Below are positions 37,232 to 56,780 of a DNA stretch of 64,000 nt, one piece after another. The position numbers and the translations under genes were made by a program. Position 1 is the stretch's first letter; each line of letters opens with the position of its first letter. The notes beneath the pieces were generated by a model. It ran no database searches. It was not told the origin of the DNA and saw only the letters and a list, made by a program, of their open reading frames with translations. Source of the DNA: Antedon mediterranea (lineage: Eukaryota > Echinodermata > Crinoidea > Comatulida > Antedonidae); assembly GCF_964355755.1 (NCBI RefSeq), contig NC_092676.1, positions 9,220,288 to 9,284,287 of the forward strand, read 5' to 3'.

Positions 37232-40200
37232 ATCATAGTTAGCTAATTCTCGTTGTGAGCGGACGTGTTCATATCGAGCTCCGCTAGGCTACCCATTGTG
37301 TGGATACTAGGCCAGTCAACGTAGGCATACTGTAGTCTACATGATGTGTTCGACCGGGCTACGTGTGCCGCTACTTATTTTGAACTTATTTCTTGGCCTC
37401 TATTTTTCAAGTTTTAATATGGGATTTTCATCCAGAAATCAATGGCTAAGGCCAGTCGATGGATACGCTGAGCCGGTAAGCTGCAACATTCCTAGCATCG
37501 TTGTATGTAAATGTTGGAATTTGTATCTATGCGGTCAAAGCAGTACGACTACGAGTGTTGTTGCATTCCAACGTAGCAGCAGACCGTCAAGGAAGATCTA
37601 CAGCGCACCACGTTTGCTCTATTCTAATTCCACTGTTACATTCTGTATTCTTTTAAGTGGCGATGTTGAATCGAATCCAGGTCCAGGTAATACTCAGACA
37701 TCTTCAGTTAAGGTATACTATCAAAACGTACGTAGCCTGAAGAATAAAATGGACGTATACAACTCAGATCTGAATGCACACCTAATTCAGAGCAATTTGG
37801 ATATTGTCGCACTTACGGAAACATGGTTAAACTGCAACGTGCTCGATTCTGAACTTTCCGTTTCTAATTACACTTTATTTCGACGCGATAGAGATACTGA
37901 TAAACGCGGTGGTGGTATCCTGATGCTAGTGAATAACAAATTTACCTGTAACCGAGTGGAACGCCTAGAAAGTGATTCAACGGAGTTCATGTGGATAGAG
38001 ATTCAACTAAAGCGGCGTAGTAGCCTACTTGTTGGATTATTCTATAGACCACCAAACGCTACACCCGATGTCCTCCGTCGTTTTACTTCGTCTGTGGAAA
38101 TCGCTATGCTCTACTACAAAAACAGTGAATTCCTCATTCTTGGAGATTTCAACCTGCCCGAAATTAATTGGAGTAGTAACCCTTATTCTGCTCCAGCTCA
38201 GTCCATGGGAGAACACTTACTTGATGTATTGCTTTCTAGCTGTGGCCTATTTCAATGCAATACGTACTGTACAAGAATGGATAAAATGCTTGATCTTGTT
38301 ATTTGTAGTAAAAACATTTCCGACAAAGTCTATACTGCTAACGATATTTTTTTATCTGACCACTCATCTTTGAGAATTGATTTCCGTTTAAATTTTGATG
38401 TTAAATGTAGTAATGATAATTTGAATCGTAAAAGTATAATTTACAATTTTAAAGCACTTGATGTCAATAATCTATGTAATACTCTTAACTGTGTTCCATG
38501 GAGTGTCTTAATTGATTTTGAAGGTGATTTAAATGAAGCTTTGGATATGTTTTATAATTTGTTAAATGCTGCCGTCAATGACACAGTGCCTAAAATTAGA
38601 AAGCGCAGAAAGCTTCCTCCGTGGTTTGACAATGAGTTGAGAAGTGCGCTTCAACTCAAAGAAAAGTATTATAGATATCTGAAAAAAAATAATAATCGGT
38701 TAGCCCAAAGTAATTTCAAATTTGCTCGCGCGTCTTTTAAAAAAATGTGCAATAAAAAGTACAAAGATTACTTGGACTCTTTGGCTAAGCAAATTGTCAC
38801 TAACAGTAAAAGATTCTGGAGCTGGATGAAAACTAAATACAAGTCAAATAATCTTCCTTCTGTCATGAGTCACGATAACATTTCATTCCAGTCTAATTAT
38901 GATAAAGCTACCACATTTAATTCTTATTTTCATTCTTTTTTCAGTGAGCCTTCTCCGGACGTTCCCCGGGACTATCCAGGTCTTCCTGACTATGCGGTGG
39001 ATAACTTAAGTTCTCTGTCTGTGAATCAGCATTCTGTGGAAAAGGCACTTAGTAACATTGATATCAATAAAGCTACTGGCATTGATCAGATTAGTAACGT
39101 TGTCTTAAAGGGTGCCTCCTCCTCACTCTCTTATCCGCTTTGCAAATTGTTTCAGCTATCTATTAATTCTGGGGTTTTTCCTTCATCTTGGAAACACGCT
39201 AATATTGTCCCAATTCACAAGAGTGGTCCCAAAAAACTAATCTGTAACTATCGTCCTATTTCGTTATTGCCTACTATGTCTAAGATTTTTGAGCGCATTG
39301 TGCATGATGGTTTGTCATCACATGTTGCTAATGCTTTAAGTCCTAGGCAGCATGGTTTTGTCTCTGGGAGATCATGTCAAACCAACCTCGCACTGCTTCT
39401 TGCTACATCATACGATGCAATTAACAGCAAGAAGCAGTGCGATGTGATTTACACTGATTTCTCTAAGGCTTTTGATTCCGTTTCCCATGATTTGCTTATT
39501 TTTAAACTTTCAAAATTTGGTTTATCCGGTTCACTGTTAAGTTGGTTTAAAAGCTATTTAACTAATATACAACAGCGTGTTGTCATTGGGGGAGAGACAT
39601 CTGATTGGCTCCCTGTGTTATCGGGCGTTCCGCAGGGCTCGATCCTGGGCCCGCTTTTGTTTAATTTATTTATCAACGATCTTCCTTTAAAATTTAATCA
39701 TTCCGAGTCTCTTTTATTTGCTGACGATCTGAAATTGTTTAAAGTGATTACCACTCCACAGGATGCTTTTTCACTTCAGGAGGATCTGGATGGTCTCGTG
39801 GAATGGACGGAGAAGTGGGGGATAAAACTTAATGCTAATAAATGCAAATATTTATCTATAACACTTAAAAAAAGGCCTGTGCTCTTCAATTATAATCTGA
39901 GTGGACATGATCTTGAGATGGTTTATGTATGGAAAGATTTAGGTATTTTTATTGATAGTAAATTAAATTTTTGTTCACATATTAATCATGTGTTGTCAAA
40001 AGCTAATAGAATGATGGGCTTAATATGGAGAAATTGTAGGTTTATGAACGACGGCAGGGCACTTTTATCTTTATACAAATCTATTATACGTCCTCACCTT
40101 GAATATTGTTCTGCAATTTTCAATTCAATTTCTCCATGTCAGGCCCGTCGAATCGACACTGTTCAACGGAAGTTTGTTCGATTCCTGTCTTATAACTGTG

Positions 40201-40700
40201 TTAATTTTGCCTTTTCCATTGATTCTGTCAGCAATCGTCGAACGATATCTGATATGGTTTTTTTATATAATATTTTAAATTCTAAATATGACTGTTCATT
40301 AATTTCACTATTTAGTTTAAATGTTCCTGGTCGTACACGAAATAGACATTTATTGCATATTCCTTTTAGCCGTGTCGACTGTACTAAGAGGGGACTTTTT
40401 CATAGACTACCTTATACATTTAATAATCTAAATAGCAATCATATCGATATTTTTAATGATAGACTTGGTTATTTTAAGAGGACGATGATGTGTTCACTTC
40501 TTGAACAGTCTGCATAACCTGTTTTAATTGAAATTTTTTATGGCATGCCAATCTATGTTTTATATATATATTTATATATTTTATCTGTATTTTATTGTTA
40601 ACCGTTTTTGATGTTGTATTGTTTTATGTTTCAAACCTGTTAGTGGCGGTATTTATCGCTGTTGGTTTTAATTGAATAAAATAAAATAAAATAAAATAAA
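37232..40700 (+). mobile_element. Apparently full-length APE-type LINE (CR1/L2-like) inserted in copy 2
   Basis: A ~110-bp leader, one long ORF, and a 3' UTR with a GGCGGTA...TCGC hairpin followed by (ATAAA)n. The empty site is 1571-1597 in copy 1. No target-site duplication is visible; up to ~8 bp of target (CAATAAAC) is missing or merged with the ATAAA tail. The insertion is younger than the segmental duplication. Confidence 0.92.
37341..40517 (+). CDS. LINE polyprotein: N-terminal leader, 2A peptide, APE endonuclease, reverse transcriptase
   Basis: 1058 residues with no stop. The first ~30 residues are hydrophobic and signal-like. At 108-115 stands DVESNPGP, the canonical 2A ribosome-skipping motif (Gly114/Pro115, codon 115 at 37683), preceded by the usual aliphatic run ILLSG. 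The APE-type endonuclease starts about residue 124 with YYQNVRSLKNK, then LTETWLN, LILGDFNLPEINW and SDHSSLRIDF. The reverse transcriptase shows GVPQGSILGPLLFNLFIND and LLFADDLKLF, with catalytic FADD at 793-796. The C-terminal tail matches CR1/L2-type elements. 2A motifs near the N-terminus of such ORFs are known from sea-urchin and other invertebrate LINEs. Translation would be expected to release a ~114-residue leader from the enzyme. All catalytic motifs are present, so the copy may be recently active. Confidence 0.95.
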   Translation: MMCSTGLRVPLLILNLFLGLYFSSFNMGFSSRNQWLRPVDGYAEPVSCNIPSIVVCKCWNLYLCGQSSTTTSVVAFQRSSRPSRKIYSAPRLLYSNSTVTFCILLSGDVESNPGPGNTQTSSVKVYYQNVRSLKNKMDVYNSDLNAHLIQSNLDIVALTETWLNCNVLDSELSVSNYTLFRRDRDTDKRGGGILMLVNNKFTCNRVERLESDSTEFMWIEIQLKRRSSLLVGLFYRPPNATPDVLRRFTSSVEIAMLYYKNSEFLILGDFNLPEINWSSNPYSAPAQSMGEHLLDVLLSSCGLFQCNTYCTRMDKMLDLVICSKNISDKVYTANDIFLSDHSSLRIDFRLNFDVKCSNDNLNRKSIIYNFKALDVNNLCNTLNCVPWSVLIDFEGDLNEALDMFYNLLNAAVNDTVPKIRKRRKLPPWFDNELRSALQLKEKYYRYLKKNNNRLAQSNFKFARASFKKMCNKKYKDYLDSLAKQIVTNSKRFWSWMKTKYKSNNLPSVMSHDNISFQSNYDKATTFNSYFHSFFSEPSPDVPRDYPGLPDYAVDNLSSLSVNQHSVEKALSNIDINKATGIDQISNVVLKGASSSLSYPLCKLFQLSINSGVFPSSWKHANIVPIHKSGPKKLICNYRPISLLPTMSKIFERIVHDGLSSHVANALSPRQHGFVSGRSCQTNLALLLATSYDAINSKKQCDVIYTDFSKAFDSVSHDLLIFKLSKFGLSGSLLSWFKSYLTNIQQRVVIGGETSDWLPVLSGVPQGSILGPLLFNLFINDLPLKFNHSESLLFADDLKLFKVITTPQDAFSLQEDLDGLVEWTEKWGIKLNANKCKYLSITLKKRPVLFNYNLSGHDLEMVYVWKDLGIFIDSKLNFCSHINHVLSKANRMMGLIWRNCRFMNDGRALLSLYKSIIRPHLEYCSAIFNSISPCQARRIDTVQRKFVRFLSYNCVNFAFSIDSVSNRRTISDMVFLYNILNSKYDCSLISLFSLNVPGRTRNRHLLHIPFSRVDCTKRGLFHRLPYTFNNLNSNHIDIFNDRLGYFKRTMMCSLLEQSA

Positions 40701-41854
40701 ATTAAAGGAAATGAACTAGGCCTACAGACCTATTGTTAATTGTAGACTCCTATGAAAAGAAATTTGAAGAACAAAAGGCATAATGGGTGGAAACCATTAT
40801 ACAGAATATAATAGATGATATCAGTAATGTGTAAATGTACTGGTGGTGTAAAGAAAGGGTAAAACAAAAAGAGATATCTTTTGATTTGTTAAATCTAGGC
40901 CAGTAGGTAGGTAGGTCTGTTACCATGTTTGTTTAAAACAATCAGGACAGACGATGGACTCGGACAGCCAGGCCCATAAATAAAATAGGGAGAGGCTTAG
41001 GCCATTCCTAGACCTAACCGCAAAATAATCAATTAAACTCTTAAAAATCAATCTAACCCCAATAAACTGAACTTAAATAATCTTTTCTATATCAGTAAAA
41101 TCGTGCGTGAACTATAGTCAAAACCCGCTAAAAACTGGGGCCTGTCGCGTTGGGCCCAATGTTGGTAGCAGGCTACTTATCCATGTGTGTATTATCGTTG
41201 ACATTTTCGTTGGAGATTTTCAGTGTAGTTTTGAAAAGAAATGATGTTAGTCTTATACTAATACTAAATTAATTAGATTATTTTACGGAAAATATATTTT
41301 TATTAAAATTATAATTTTAATCGCAGAAAATAAATTTTGGAGAGTATAATATAAATAAAAAGCCTGATTGATAACAAAATAATTGCATCACCTTTTATTT
41401 TAACCTTGTGAAATGCGATTGTGTTTTGAAACTATAGGGTGGGTGTTTTCCAATGTTATTTTTAGTGCGCATATTTTGCTCTCCACCGGAATCTGTGCTT
41501 ATTTTTGAAATACTTAATAATAGATAAAATACATTTTAATATATAATAATATAAAATATATATTATATAATATAATTTTATTTATATGAATTTTATTGCG
41601 TATTTATTTTAAAATATGCAAATATGCCTCAATTATTAGTGACAAAGGACAAGGAAGCCCGGGTCAAAAACATATTCACACGTCGTCCACGATAAACACA
41701 TTTTAAATTTAAAACAAAACATAGTAATTATTGTAATTTTGAATTGGTATAGGTCACATCTTTAAAATATAAGTTTCCTAATAATTATCTTCTAATGATC
41801 ATGAATTATTATTAAAATAAAATATACATGTCACATGTCGCCGCCCTGCCAAAC

Positions 41855-42009
41855 TAAACTTTATGAAAGGAGCTTTGCGCTGCGTGTGTAAACTCTCCAG
41901 AGTCAGGAGAGTTAGCCTGCTAAACTTTACATTGGGAGAATAGGAAATAGAGCTTTGCGTCCGCAAACTCTCCGGAGTCACGAGAGAGAGTTAGCCTGCT
42001 AAACTTTAC
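41855..42009. repeat. ~76-bp minisatellite in copy 2, two units
   Basis: Units start at 41855 and 41921 with a partial third at 42000. Copy 1 has three full units at the same site. Confidence 0.85.
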
Positions 42010-42264
42010 CGGAAGGCGATTGTTTCGCCTGAACGGTTTTCTATTCAAAGCATACAGGCAAGCATTGCACTGGTAGGTGGGGGGAAGACAACAGATAGAA
42101 CAGCATTCGTGTTCTAAGATCTTGGAAATTAAATATACTTTTCTAACTTTCAAAATACGTTATATTTGATGGATTTTTACAAATCAAGGATAAATTTGTA
42201 TGTTTTAAATACTTCTAAACACATTTATCTTGTTTAAAGTGATGAAATATGTTTCTGAAAAAAG

Positions 42265-43590
42265 TTAGGATATGCTGTAAAAACTTGTAGTAGGCCTACA
42301 CATGTTATCAGGGATGGGTTCAACAGACTGTGAAAGTTCAGTAATAGTAGGTTCAACAATAGGTTCAATAATAGGTTCAATATTAGGTTCAATAATAGGT
42401 TCAATAATAGGAGTATCATTAGGTAAATCAATAATGGGACTTGGAAGAATCTCGGTATCTTCAAAACAAAGTTGAGAAACAGACACAGGCTCAGGGCAAG
42501 GTTGGAGGGATCATGGTGCGGAATCTAAACAAGATTGCGGGATGAGTAGAGGTTCAGAACAAGATTGCGGGATGAGTAGAGGTTCAGCACAAGCCACAGG
42601 AGAATCAAGGATAGTGACAGAAAGTTTAGGACTGGGTACAGATGATACTGGGGAGTCAACTACAGCTGGCTCTACATCTGTTGCAACTTCACTTGCTTCT
42701 TTAACATCACACTCACAAAAACTGGCGTGACTACAGACTCGATGCTCTCGTCAAAGGACGCATTTACAGGACTACTATCAGTGGAAACATTTCCAGCACT
42801 AATATGAGATATATAGCAGGAGTAGTTTCATGGACAAATTCTTGGGCATCTACATTCAGCGGAAAATGGGGTGAAATGGAAGAAACTGTAAACGTTTCTA
42901 CAGGGAGTGTGACTGAGAAGTCTAATGGGACTAGCATAGTAACCTCCTTCTCACTGGATTCACCACTGTCATCATGCTCGTTCTCAGTGACATGAACTTT
43001 TGCCTTAGACCGCGTAATAGGGCGGTTTATCTTCTGTTTAGTAGGTTTTGCTGGTGGATCTTCTTTGTTTAAATAGTCGATGGGCAGAAGTATGTTTCGA
43101 TGTAGTGTTCGTAGGCCTACTCGACCACTATTTGATTCTGGCTTCACACGGAGTCCCACTGGTCAGCGAGTTTGTGTTTACCCTGTAGTCCCAGATTTCG
43201 AATCAACACTCGATCACCTGGATGAAGATCATTGACTCGTACTTTCAAATCATGTCGAACTTTGTTCTTGCGTGCTGACTTCGCTGCCTCTTCAGATGCC
43301 ATTTGATAGGCAAGCGATAGTTGGTCTCTCAGATCGTTGACGTACTTTATTGGGTCAGCGTTACCAAATCCATCTGGGCTAATTCCAAACCGTAAGTCAA
43401 CAGGAAGTCTCGCCTCTCGTCCGAACATCAGAAAATAAGGTGAGAAACCTGTACTGTCATGCTTCATACAGTTGTAAGCATGAACCAAAGCACTGATATA
43501 GCGACTCCAGCTTTCCTTCTTTTCGCCTTCGAGTGTATACCTAACATATTCATTAAAGTTCGATTAAAGCGTTCAGGTTGTGCTAGATTA
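42265..43590 (-). pseudogene. Ty3/gypsy integrase C-terminal remnant (copy 2)
   Basis: Same fragment as 3241-4560. The HDSTGFSPYFLMFGREARLP and GDRVLIRNLG parts are at 43488-43144. The C-terminal part stays open for 131 codons (43159-42764) because the 2-bp insertion seen in copy 1 is absent. The tail has one extra 12-bp IIEP unit. Upstream frames are broken as in copy 1. Confidence 0.8.
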
Positions 43591-43662
43591 AACTCACTCA
43601 CTCTCTTAACTATCTTTTAACTTCCCAGAGACGAGAAGTGTTTACACCTACTTGTTCATTCC

Positions 43663-43962
43663 TTGCAAGACATGCTTCCTGATGATGTCATCATCATGTC
43701 ACCCCAATCACGTGTGTCCTCCGCAAGTAAAAACGCACTTGATGAACTAGAAAAGGAAATAACTACAAAACTTAAAATTCTAACCGCTCACAAATTTGAT
43801 GACAAAGTGGAAGAAGTGAAAGATGATAAAGAAAAAAAAACAAAATCTGTAGAAGAGTGGAGGAAAGAGTTTAGACAAGACAAGAATATTTCTTACAAAA
43901 AACGCTGCTTGCTTATTTTTATTGCTAAGGTCAAGTCTGGGGGGTCACTTTATCAAGCCTAG
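43663..43962 (+). other. 99-codon open frame, partner of 4629-4928
   Basis: Lysine-rich, no recognised domain. Differs from copy 1 only by amino-acid-changing substitutions. Probably not a functional gene. Confidence 0.35.
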
Positions 43963-45102
43963 ATACTTAGAGTATCCTATTACAAACAAAAACTTCAATG
44001 GACTGTTTTGATAATAATTCAATGATTATCTGACAGTGAATTATAGTACCCATGTAATATCATGGGACTCATAAATACCAGAAATGCTTTGGGATTTGTT
44101 ATTAGACTCTTTTCCCAGCCGTTTTTTGGATTCAATATAAATTATAGTCGAGTTTCCATTTTAACAAAAATGTCAAAGTGTAGTATTATACTGCTGCTTG
44201 ATTTCATCTAATGAATGAGTTATCTCGTATGACGTAGCGGGCTAGAGCAGCAGCGTGAAAAAACTTAAAGAAGTGGAATCTTAATAAAAGTGATTGTTGC
44301 GAAAAGTGTTGTATAGAAAGAGAAAGTGAAAAACATATGTTGTACACCTGTAACAGCATTCAATCAGATTTGAGGAAGTTCCGTAAACTGATCGTTAAAT
44401 GTATTCCGACTAATGAAACATTACGGTCAGGTTTCCCCGAATGGTAAGACATAATTATAGGAACTCAGAACACGCTTGTTAATGAACTCATCTCTTTATT
44501 TACATTTAGTATTTACAAATCTTGCATTATTTATAAAACAAGCAAACGGATTATCACTTGGAATTTATTTAAGATAGAACTATTAAAAAAAATTTAATTA
44601 ATAAAAGCAATATTATGTTCAAAATGTAAAACTATACAATTTTATAAAAGTATCCAAACAAAACATAATCTTATAATGCAATATACCATTTTATCATATT
44701 TATTTATATTATATCGAATCTCTTTTTAATGCTGAATATCAATCTTTATATCGTTTTAGCTCTGTAATATAAATTTTCTCTGTATACATGTTTGTTTTAT
44801 CTAGACTTCAACACAATTTCAAAATATTTTACATAATCTTCCTCTGTCTGTGTAATATCACTTAAATATTCATTGATAAATAGATAGATAGACAGAAATA
44901 TATACTGTAACCTTCACCATATTGTTGTTTATCATTGCAATAAAAGTGGGTTGCCCCCACAAAAGAAAAAAAAAATATATATTGCTGAAAAATATAATAT
45001 GAATTGATAATAAAAAAGGAAAGATGATTTTTTTGAAATTGGGTTATGACATAATAATATGACAAATTTAAGTGTTTAAGAATACATTTTTTGTTTTAAT
45101 AG

Positions 45103-53567
<8,465 letters not shown>

Positions 53568-53581
53568 CTCTAGGGTGCTAG

Positions 53582-53607
53582 AATAAATTGATATTTTTCA
53601 TAATAAA
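53582..53607 (+). terminator. GART polyadenylation signals
   Basis: AATAAA at 53582-53587 and 53602-53607, 15 and 35 bp after the stop. They are close to the stop but the only canonical signals before the SINE at 53985. Confidence 0.5.
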
Positions 53608-53984
53608 GGAATAATTGTATTAGTGCTATATACTGTATTTATTAACTTTTTCATATATGAATTGCACAATTTTTAACAAATATTCACTTAAAAAATACAT
53701 ATTTGTTTTCTTATTTTGGGTTTTCTAAGTATGAACATATTCTATATATATTTTTTATTAATATAAAATGACCTATGACCTGGATTGCAATTGATAGTTG
53801 ATGTTTAATTTGGTCAAGTCAAATACAGGGTGTTATATATATATATATATTTATTAAACTATTTACAGTACTAAATACAACATAATCTGTATATATATTA
53901 GTATTTGTATGTTCTAGTGAAAACATGAATAATACCTGAAGTTTCTGCGATCTTAGCAATTTAGGTTGTCGCATCTATTTCAAC

Positions 53985-54330
53985 AATCAAATGAAATAAG
54001 GCATGTGGCGCAGTGTGTTTTGGACGTTAGACTACTAATCGTGGGTTCGATCAATGCTTGTATCCTTGGCCAAGCATGTTTGTCTCGCTCTACCATCCAG
54101 GTATACAAATGGGTACCTGGTAGAGGTCAAAACACAACGGGAAACACAACTTTGCGCTGATTACTAGTTGCATTATACGAGTTTGTTTCCATATGTGTTT
54201 GATCCAAAAATGACCAGGGTATTAATATGTACAGCGCTTACAGGTGTCTCAACACTTGGCGCTTTACAATTCACAATCAGTGTATGATGAGACATGTCGA
54301 TGATGATTACTACAATTATTAACAGATTTT
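53985..54330 (+). mobile_element. tRNA-derived SINE with conserved central domain
   Basis: The head GTGGCGCAGTGTGTTTTGGACG and a B-box-like GGGTTCGATCA are followed by CCTTGGCCAAGCATG and CCAGGTATACAAATGGGTAC. The latter is a central block shared by several SINE families of marine animals. The tail contains TACAGCGCTTACAGGTGTCT and GGCGCTTTAC. Lies between GART and the sulfotransferase gene. Confidence 0.7.
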
Positions 54331-54776
54331 CAACGAAACGAAAAAGGCTTAAATACACAATACCAGATTATGATTAATGTTAATTTTCAAATTCATTATT
54401 AAAATGTGTTTATAGTTTTACTATTGTTATTCGCTTAAATTGACAATACAGAGTAAACATTCTTTGCACTCTCAATCCAAAGTCAATCCGTTTCCACGGC
54501 ACACAAAATTAAAACCTGTCAATTTATCGCAGTTTTTTTCGTTATACACGAATCGTTTTACTTATATACTCAAACTGAAGGCCAGTATTTTTTGTTCGTA
54601 AAGTTCATCAAATTTTTCGGTTTGAGTCTTTGTAAAGTAATGTATCCAATCTCCAACTATTCCTGAAAAAAATAAATCATATCAATAATCATAAACCAAG
54701 TAAATTCTCTTCATAATACAATAATAACATTCATGTTATCAGCATGCTGATCTATATATATATATATATATATATA

Positions 54777-54852
54777 ATTATTTGTTAACTGTTTTTGTTG
54801 GTAGTGGCGGTAATTATCGCCGTTGGTTTTGATTGAATAAAATAAAATTTTA
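54777..54852 (+). mobile_element. LINE 3' tail only (same family as 37232-40700)
   Basis: TTTGTTAACTGTTTTTGTTG, then GTGGCGGTAATTATCGCCGT (a perfect GGCG/CGCC hairpin), GGTTTTGATTG and (AATAAA)n. It matches the end of the intact LINE at 40597-40690 with an internal gap. A severely 5'-truncated copy. Confidence 0.75.
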
Positions 54853-55007
54853 ACGAAAGAGCGGGTAAAATATGAATCTGGAAATTTTTTAATCGTTTTC
54901 TACATTTCCTTAGGTACTTATACGAAGATCTCTTTAAAAAGGCAAATAGTCAAAATGGAATAATAATACACCTTTTTTGAACTGCTGCTATAGTGTGACG
55001 CTTCTGG

Positions 55008-55165
55008 GAAGCTCTGTCTACACTATCAAACTTTATGCGACAATACAATTTGATGTACGTGCCCATATATGATGGACAATATCATATCACTACCATTACT
55101 TGGGCATACCACTACCGTATTTGGGAACATCACCAAACTAGTTTGATAGTGTAGACAAAGCTTTA
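55008..55165. mobile_element. MITE, family member 5 (sulfotransferase last intron)
   Basis: Left end AAGCTCTGTCTACACTATC; right end GATAGTGTAGACAAAGCTTT inverted. Interior as in member 1. Lies between the two last sulfotransferase exons. Confidence 0.8.
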
Positions 55166-55880
55166 AAAAATACTGTATACACAATTTTAACTTTAACATT
55201 TGTATGTTTATATATATATATGGCACAGATCCCTGGTTTAATAAAGGTGACTTTATTTAAATTTTAATTACACGGCCTGCTAACAAGTAGACTACAACGT
55301 ACGGTTGAACTAGTGCCATCAAAACCGTGTATAGTTTGTAATATAAAGTAATTGTAATTTAATATAAATTAATATATCTTCATAAATATTTAGCTGCTGT
55401 TACCATGCAACTACTAACCTTTCCTCATAAATGGATACGATTCAATGTTCATCAAAGGATGTTCTGAAAAGTTCACTTTACGATTTGATTTCATTGAGTC
55501 AAATGAACATTGGAGAACGATGTCAGCAAGTTTTCCATCTGGAACTGGCCAACCCAGAAACTTGGATACTTTCAAAATAACACTAGAAAGATCCTTTAAA
55601 AACATGTACGGTAGTAATTATTAATTGTGATTATAACAGTAAGATACAATTTTAGTCCCTTTTGGAACAAATCATCCCTCACACCTGAGATATTTAACAA
55701 AAAAGTAACAATTTGATTTAATTACTGTACCTAAACTTGAGTGGTGTTATGTAAATCTTAGCGCACACATTGTAAATGTTATTATAAAGTGATACAAACC
55801 TGATGCATTTCTTCATACTTGACAAACAAAACATTTTTCTGTTTACGTTGACTCCACCAGTAAGTATTCATTTCAAACCA

Positions 55881-56780
55881 GAATTTTGCCAAGTATAGTA
55901 TTCACTTTGTATGTATGTATGTATGTATGTATGTTTGTTTGTTTGTTTGTTAGCACGATAGCGCCTACAGTTTTCAAGTTATCGTTCTTCATTTTTGGGT
56001 GTAGATAGGTACAGTATATACTTTCAGACCATGCACAAATAACAAAAATGATATTATTGTCAGACCGGCTAGTGTTAAAAGATAGGAGACAATTTTCAAA
56101 AGCCGGTGAGCAGTTTTAAAGTAACAAGTAAACTGAAATTGCATTTTCTCGAGAACTACTTGTACAAAAATCCTTATTTTTAGACAAGAAGCAAGGGTTA
56201 TAATTTTTGATTTGTAATTTTAAAACATAACTTGATTTAATGTACCAGTTTTTTAATACGAGTAGTTTAAAAAAAAGCTCTTTCTTTTAAAATCCACCCG
56301 TTTGTTTTTCGCGTTGCTGTTCCATTGTTAGTCAAATGAGACTATTGTTAGTTGACCATGTCTATTGAAAATCAACAAAATTGGTTTATTAATAACTTCA
56401 CAAATAATAAAAATGATATTATTGTCAGTCCGGCTAGTGTTAAAAGATAGGAGACAATTTTTAAAAGCCGGCGAGCAGTCTTAAAGTAACAAGTGTACTG
56501 AAATTACATTTTCTCGACAACTACTTGTCTAAAAAAACTCATTTTTGGACAAGAGGCAAGAGTTATAAATTGTGATTTGTAATTTTCAAAACATAATTTG
56601 ATTTAATGTACAGGTTTTTTAATACGAGTAGTTTAAAAAAAAGCTCTTTCTTTTAAAATCCACCCGTTTGTTTTTCGCGTTGCTGTTCCATTGTTAGTCA
56701 AATGAGACTATTGTTAGTTGATAATTAGTTTTTTAGTCATTTTATTATTTCATTCTCTGCATAGGTATATACTTACTGTC
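55881..56780. repeat. Helitron-associated repeat block with two tandem ~370-bp units
   Basis: Begins AGAATTTTGCCAAGTATAGT, a (TATG)n(TTTG)n microsatellite and TAGCACGATAGCGCC, exactly like the block at 57203. It contains two copies (56030-56358 and 56370-56735) of a unit with GTCAGTCCGGCTAGTGTTAA, AAGCCGG(C/T)GAGCAG and TTTTTCGCGTTG, then ends in TGCATAGGTATATACTTAC. The same end sequence stands at 59835 just before the Helitron ORF. This block is probably a truncated copy of the Helitron 5' region. Confidence 0.65.

Larger units (their letters stand above)
35653..44990 (+). repeat. Segmental duplication, copy 2 (partner 1-5957)
   Basis: Direct-orientation copy of 1-5957, interrupted by a 3.5-kb LINE at 37232-40700. 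Without the LINE it is about 5.85 kb, and most of the length difference is one minisatellite unit. The right edge is only 120 bp from the first GART exon visible in the window. Outside the LINE I see the gypsy remnant, the minisatellites and a 99-codon frame, and no host exons. Confidence 0.95.
54562..55880 (-). pseudogene. Cytosolic sulfotransferase (SULT-type), 3' exons only, cut off by a repeat
   Basis: Three minus-strand coding segments join in phase. 55880-55800 reads WFEMNTYWWSQRKQKNVLF... and VKYEEMHQ. 55593-55419 contains VSKFLGW, CSFDSMK, VNFSE and ESYPFMRK. 54662-54562 contains GIVGDWIHYFTKTQTEKFDE and ends ILAFSLSI-stop. FMRKGIVGDW is the RKGxxGDWK-type loop that binds the PAPS cofactor in sulfotransferases, although W-I replaces the usual W-K. 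These exons cover about the last 115 of ~290 residues. Homology stops at 55880, where the repeat starting at 55881 begins inside what should be an exon. The gene is therefore either disrupted or continues beyond the Helitron to the right of the window. It lies tail-to-tail with GART. Confidence 0.85.
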
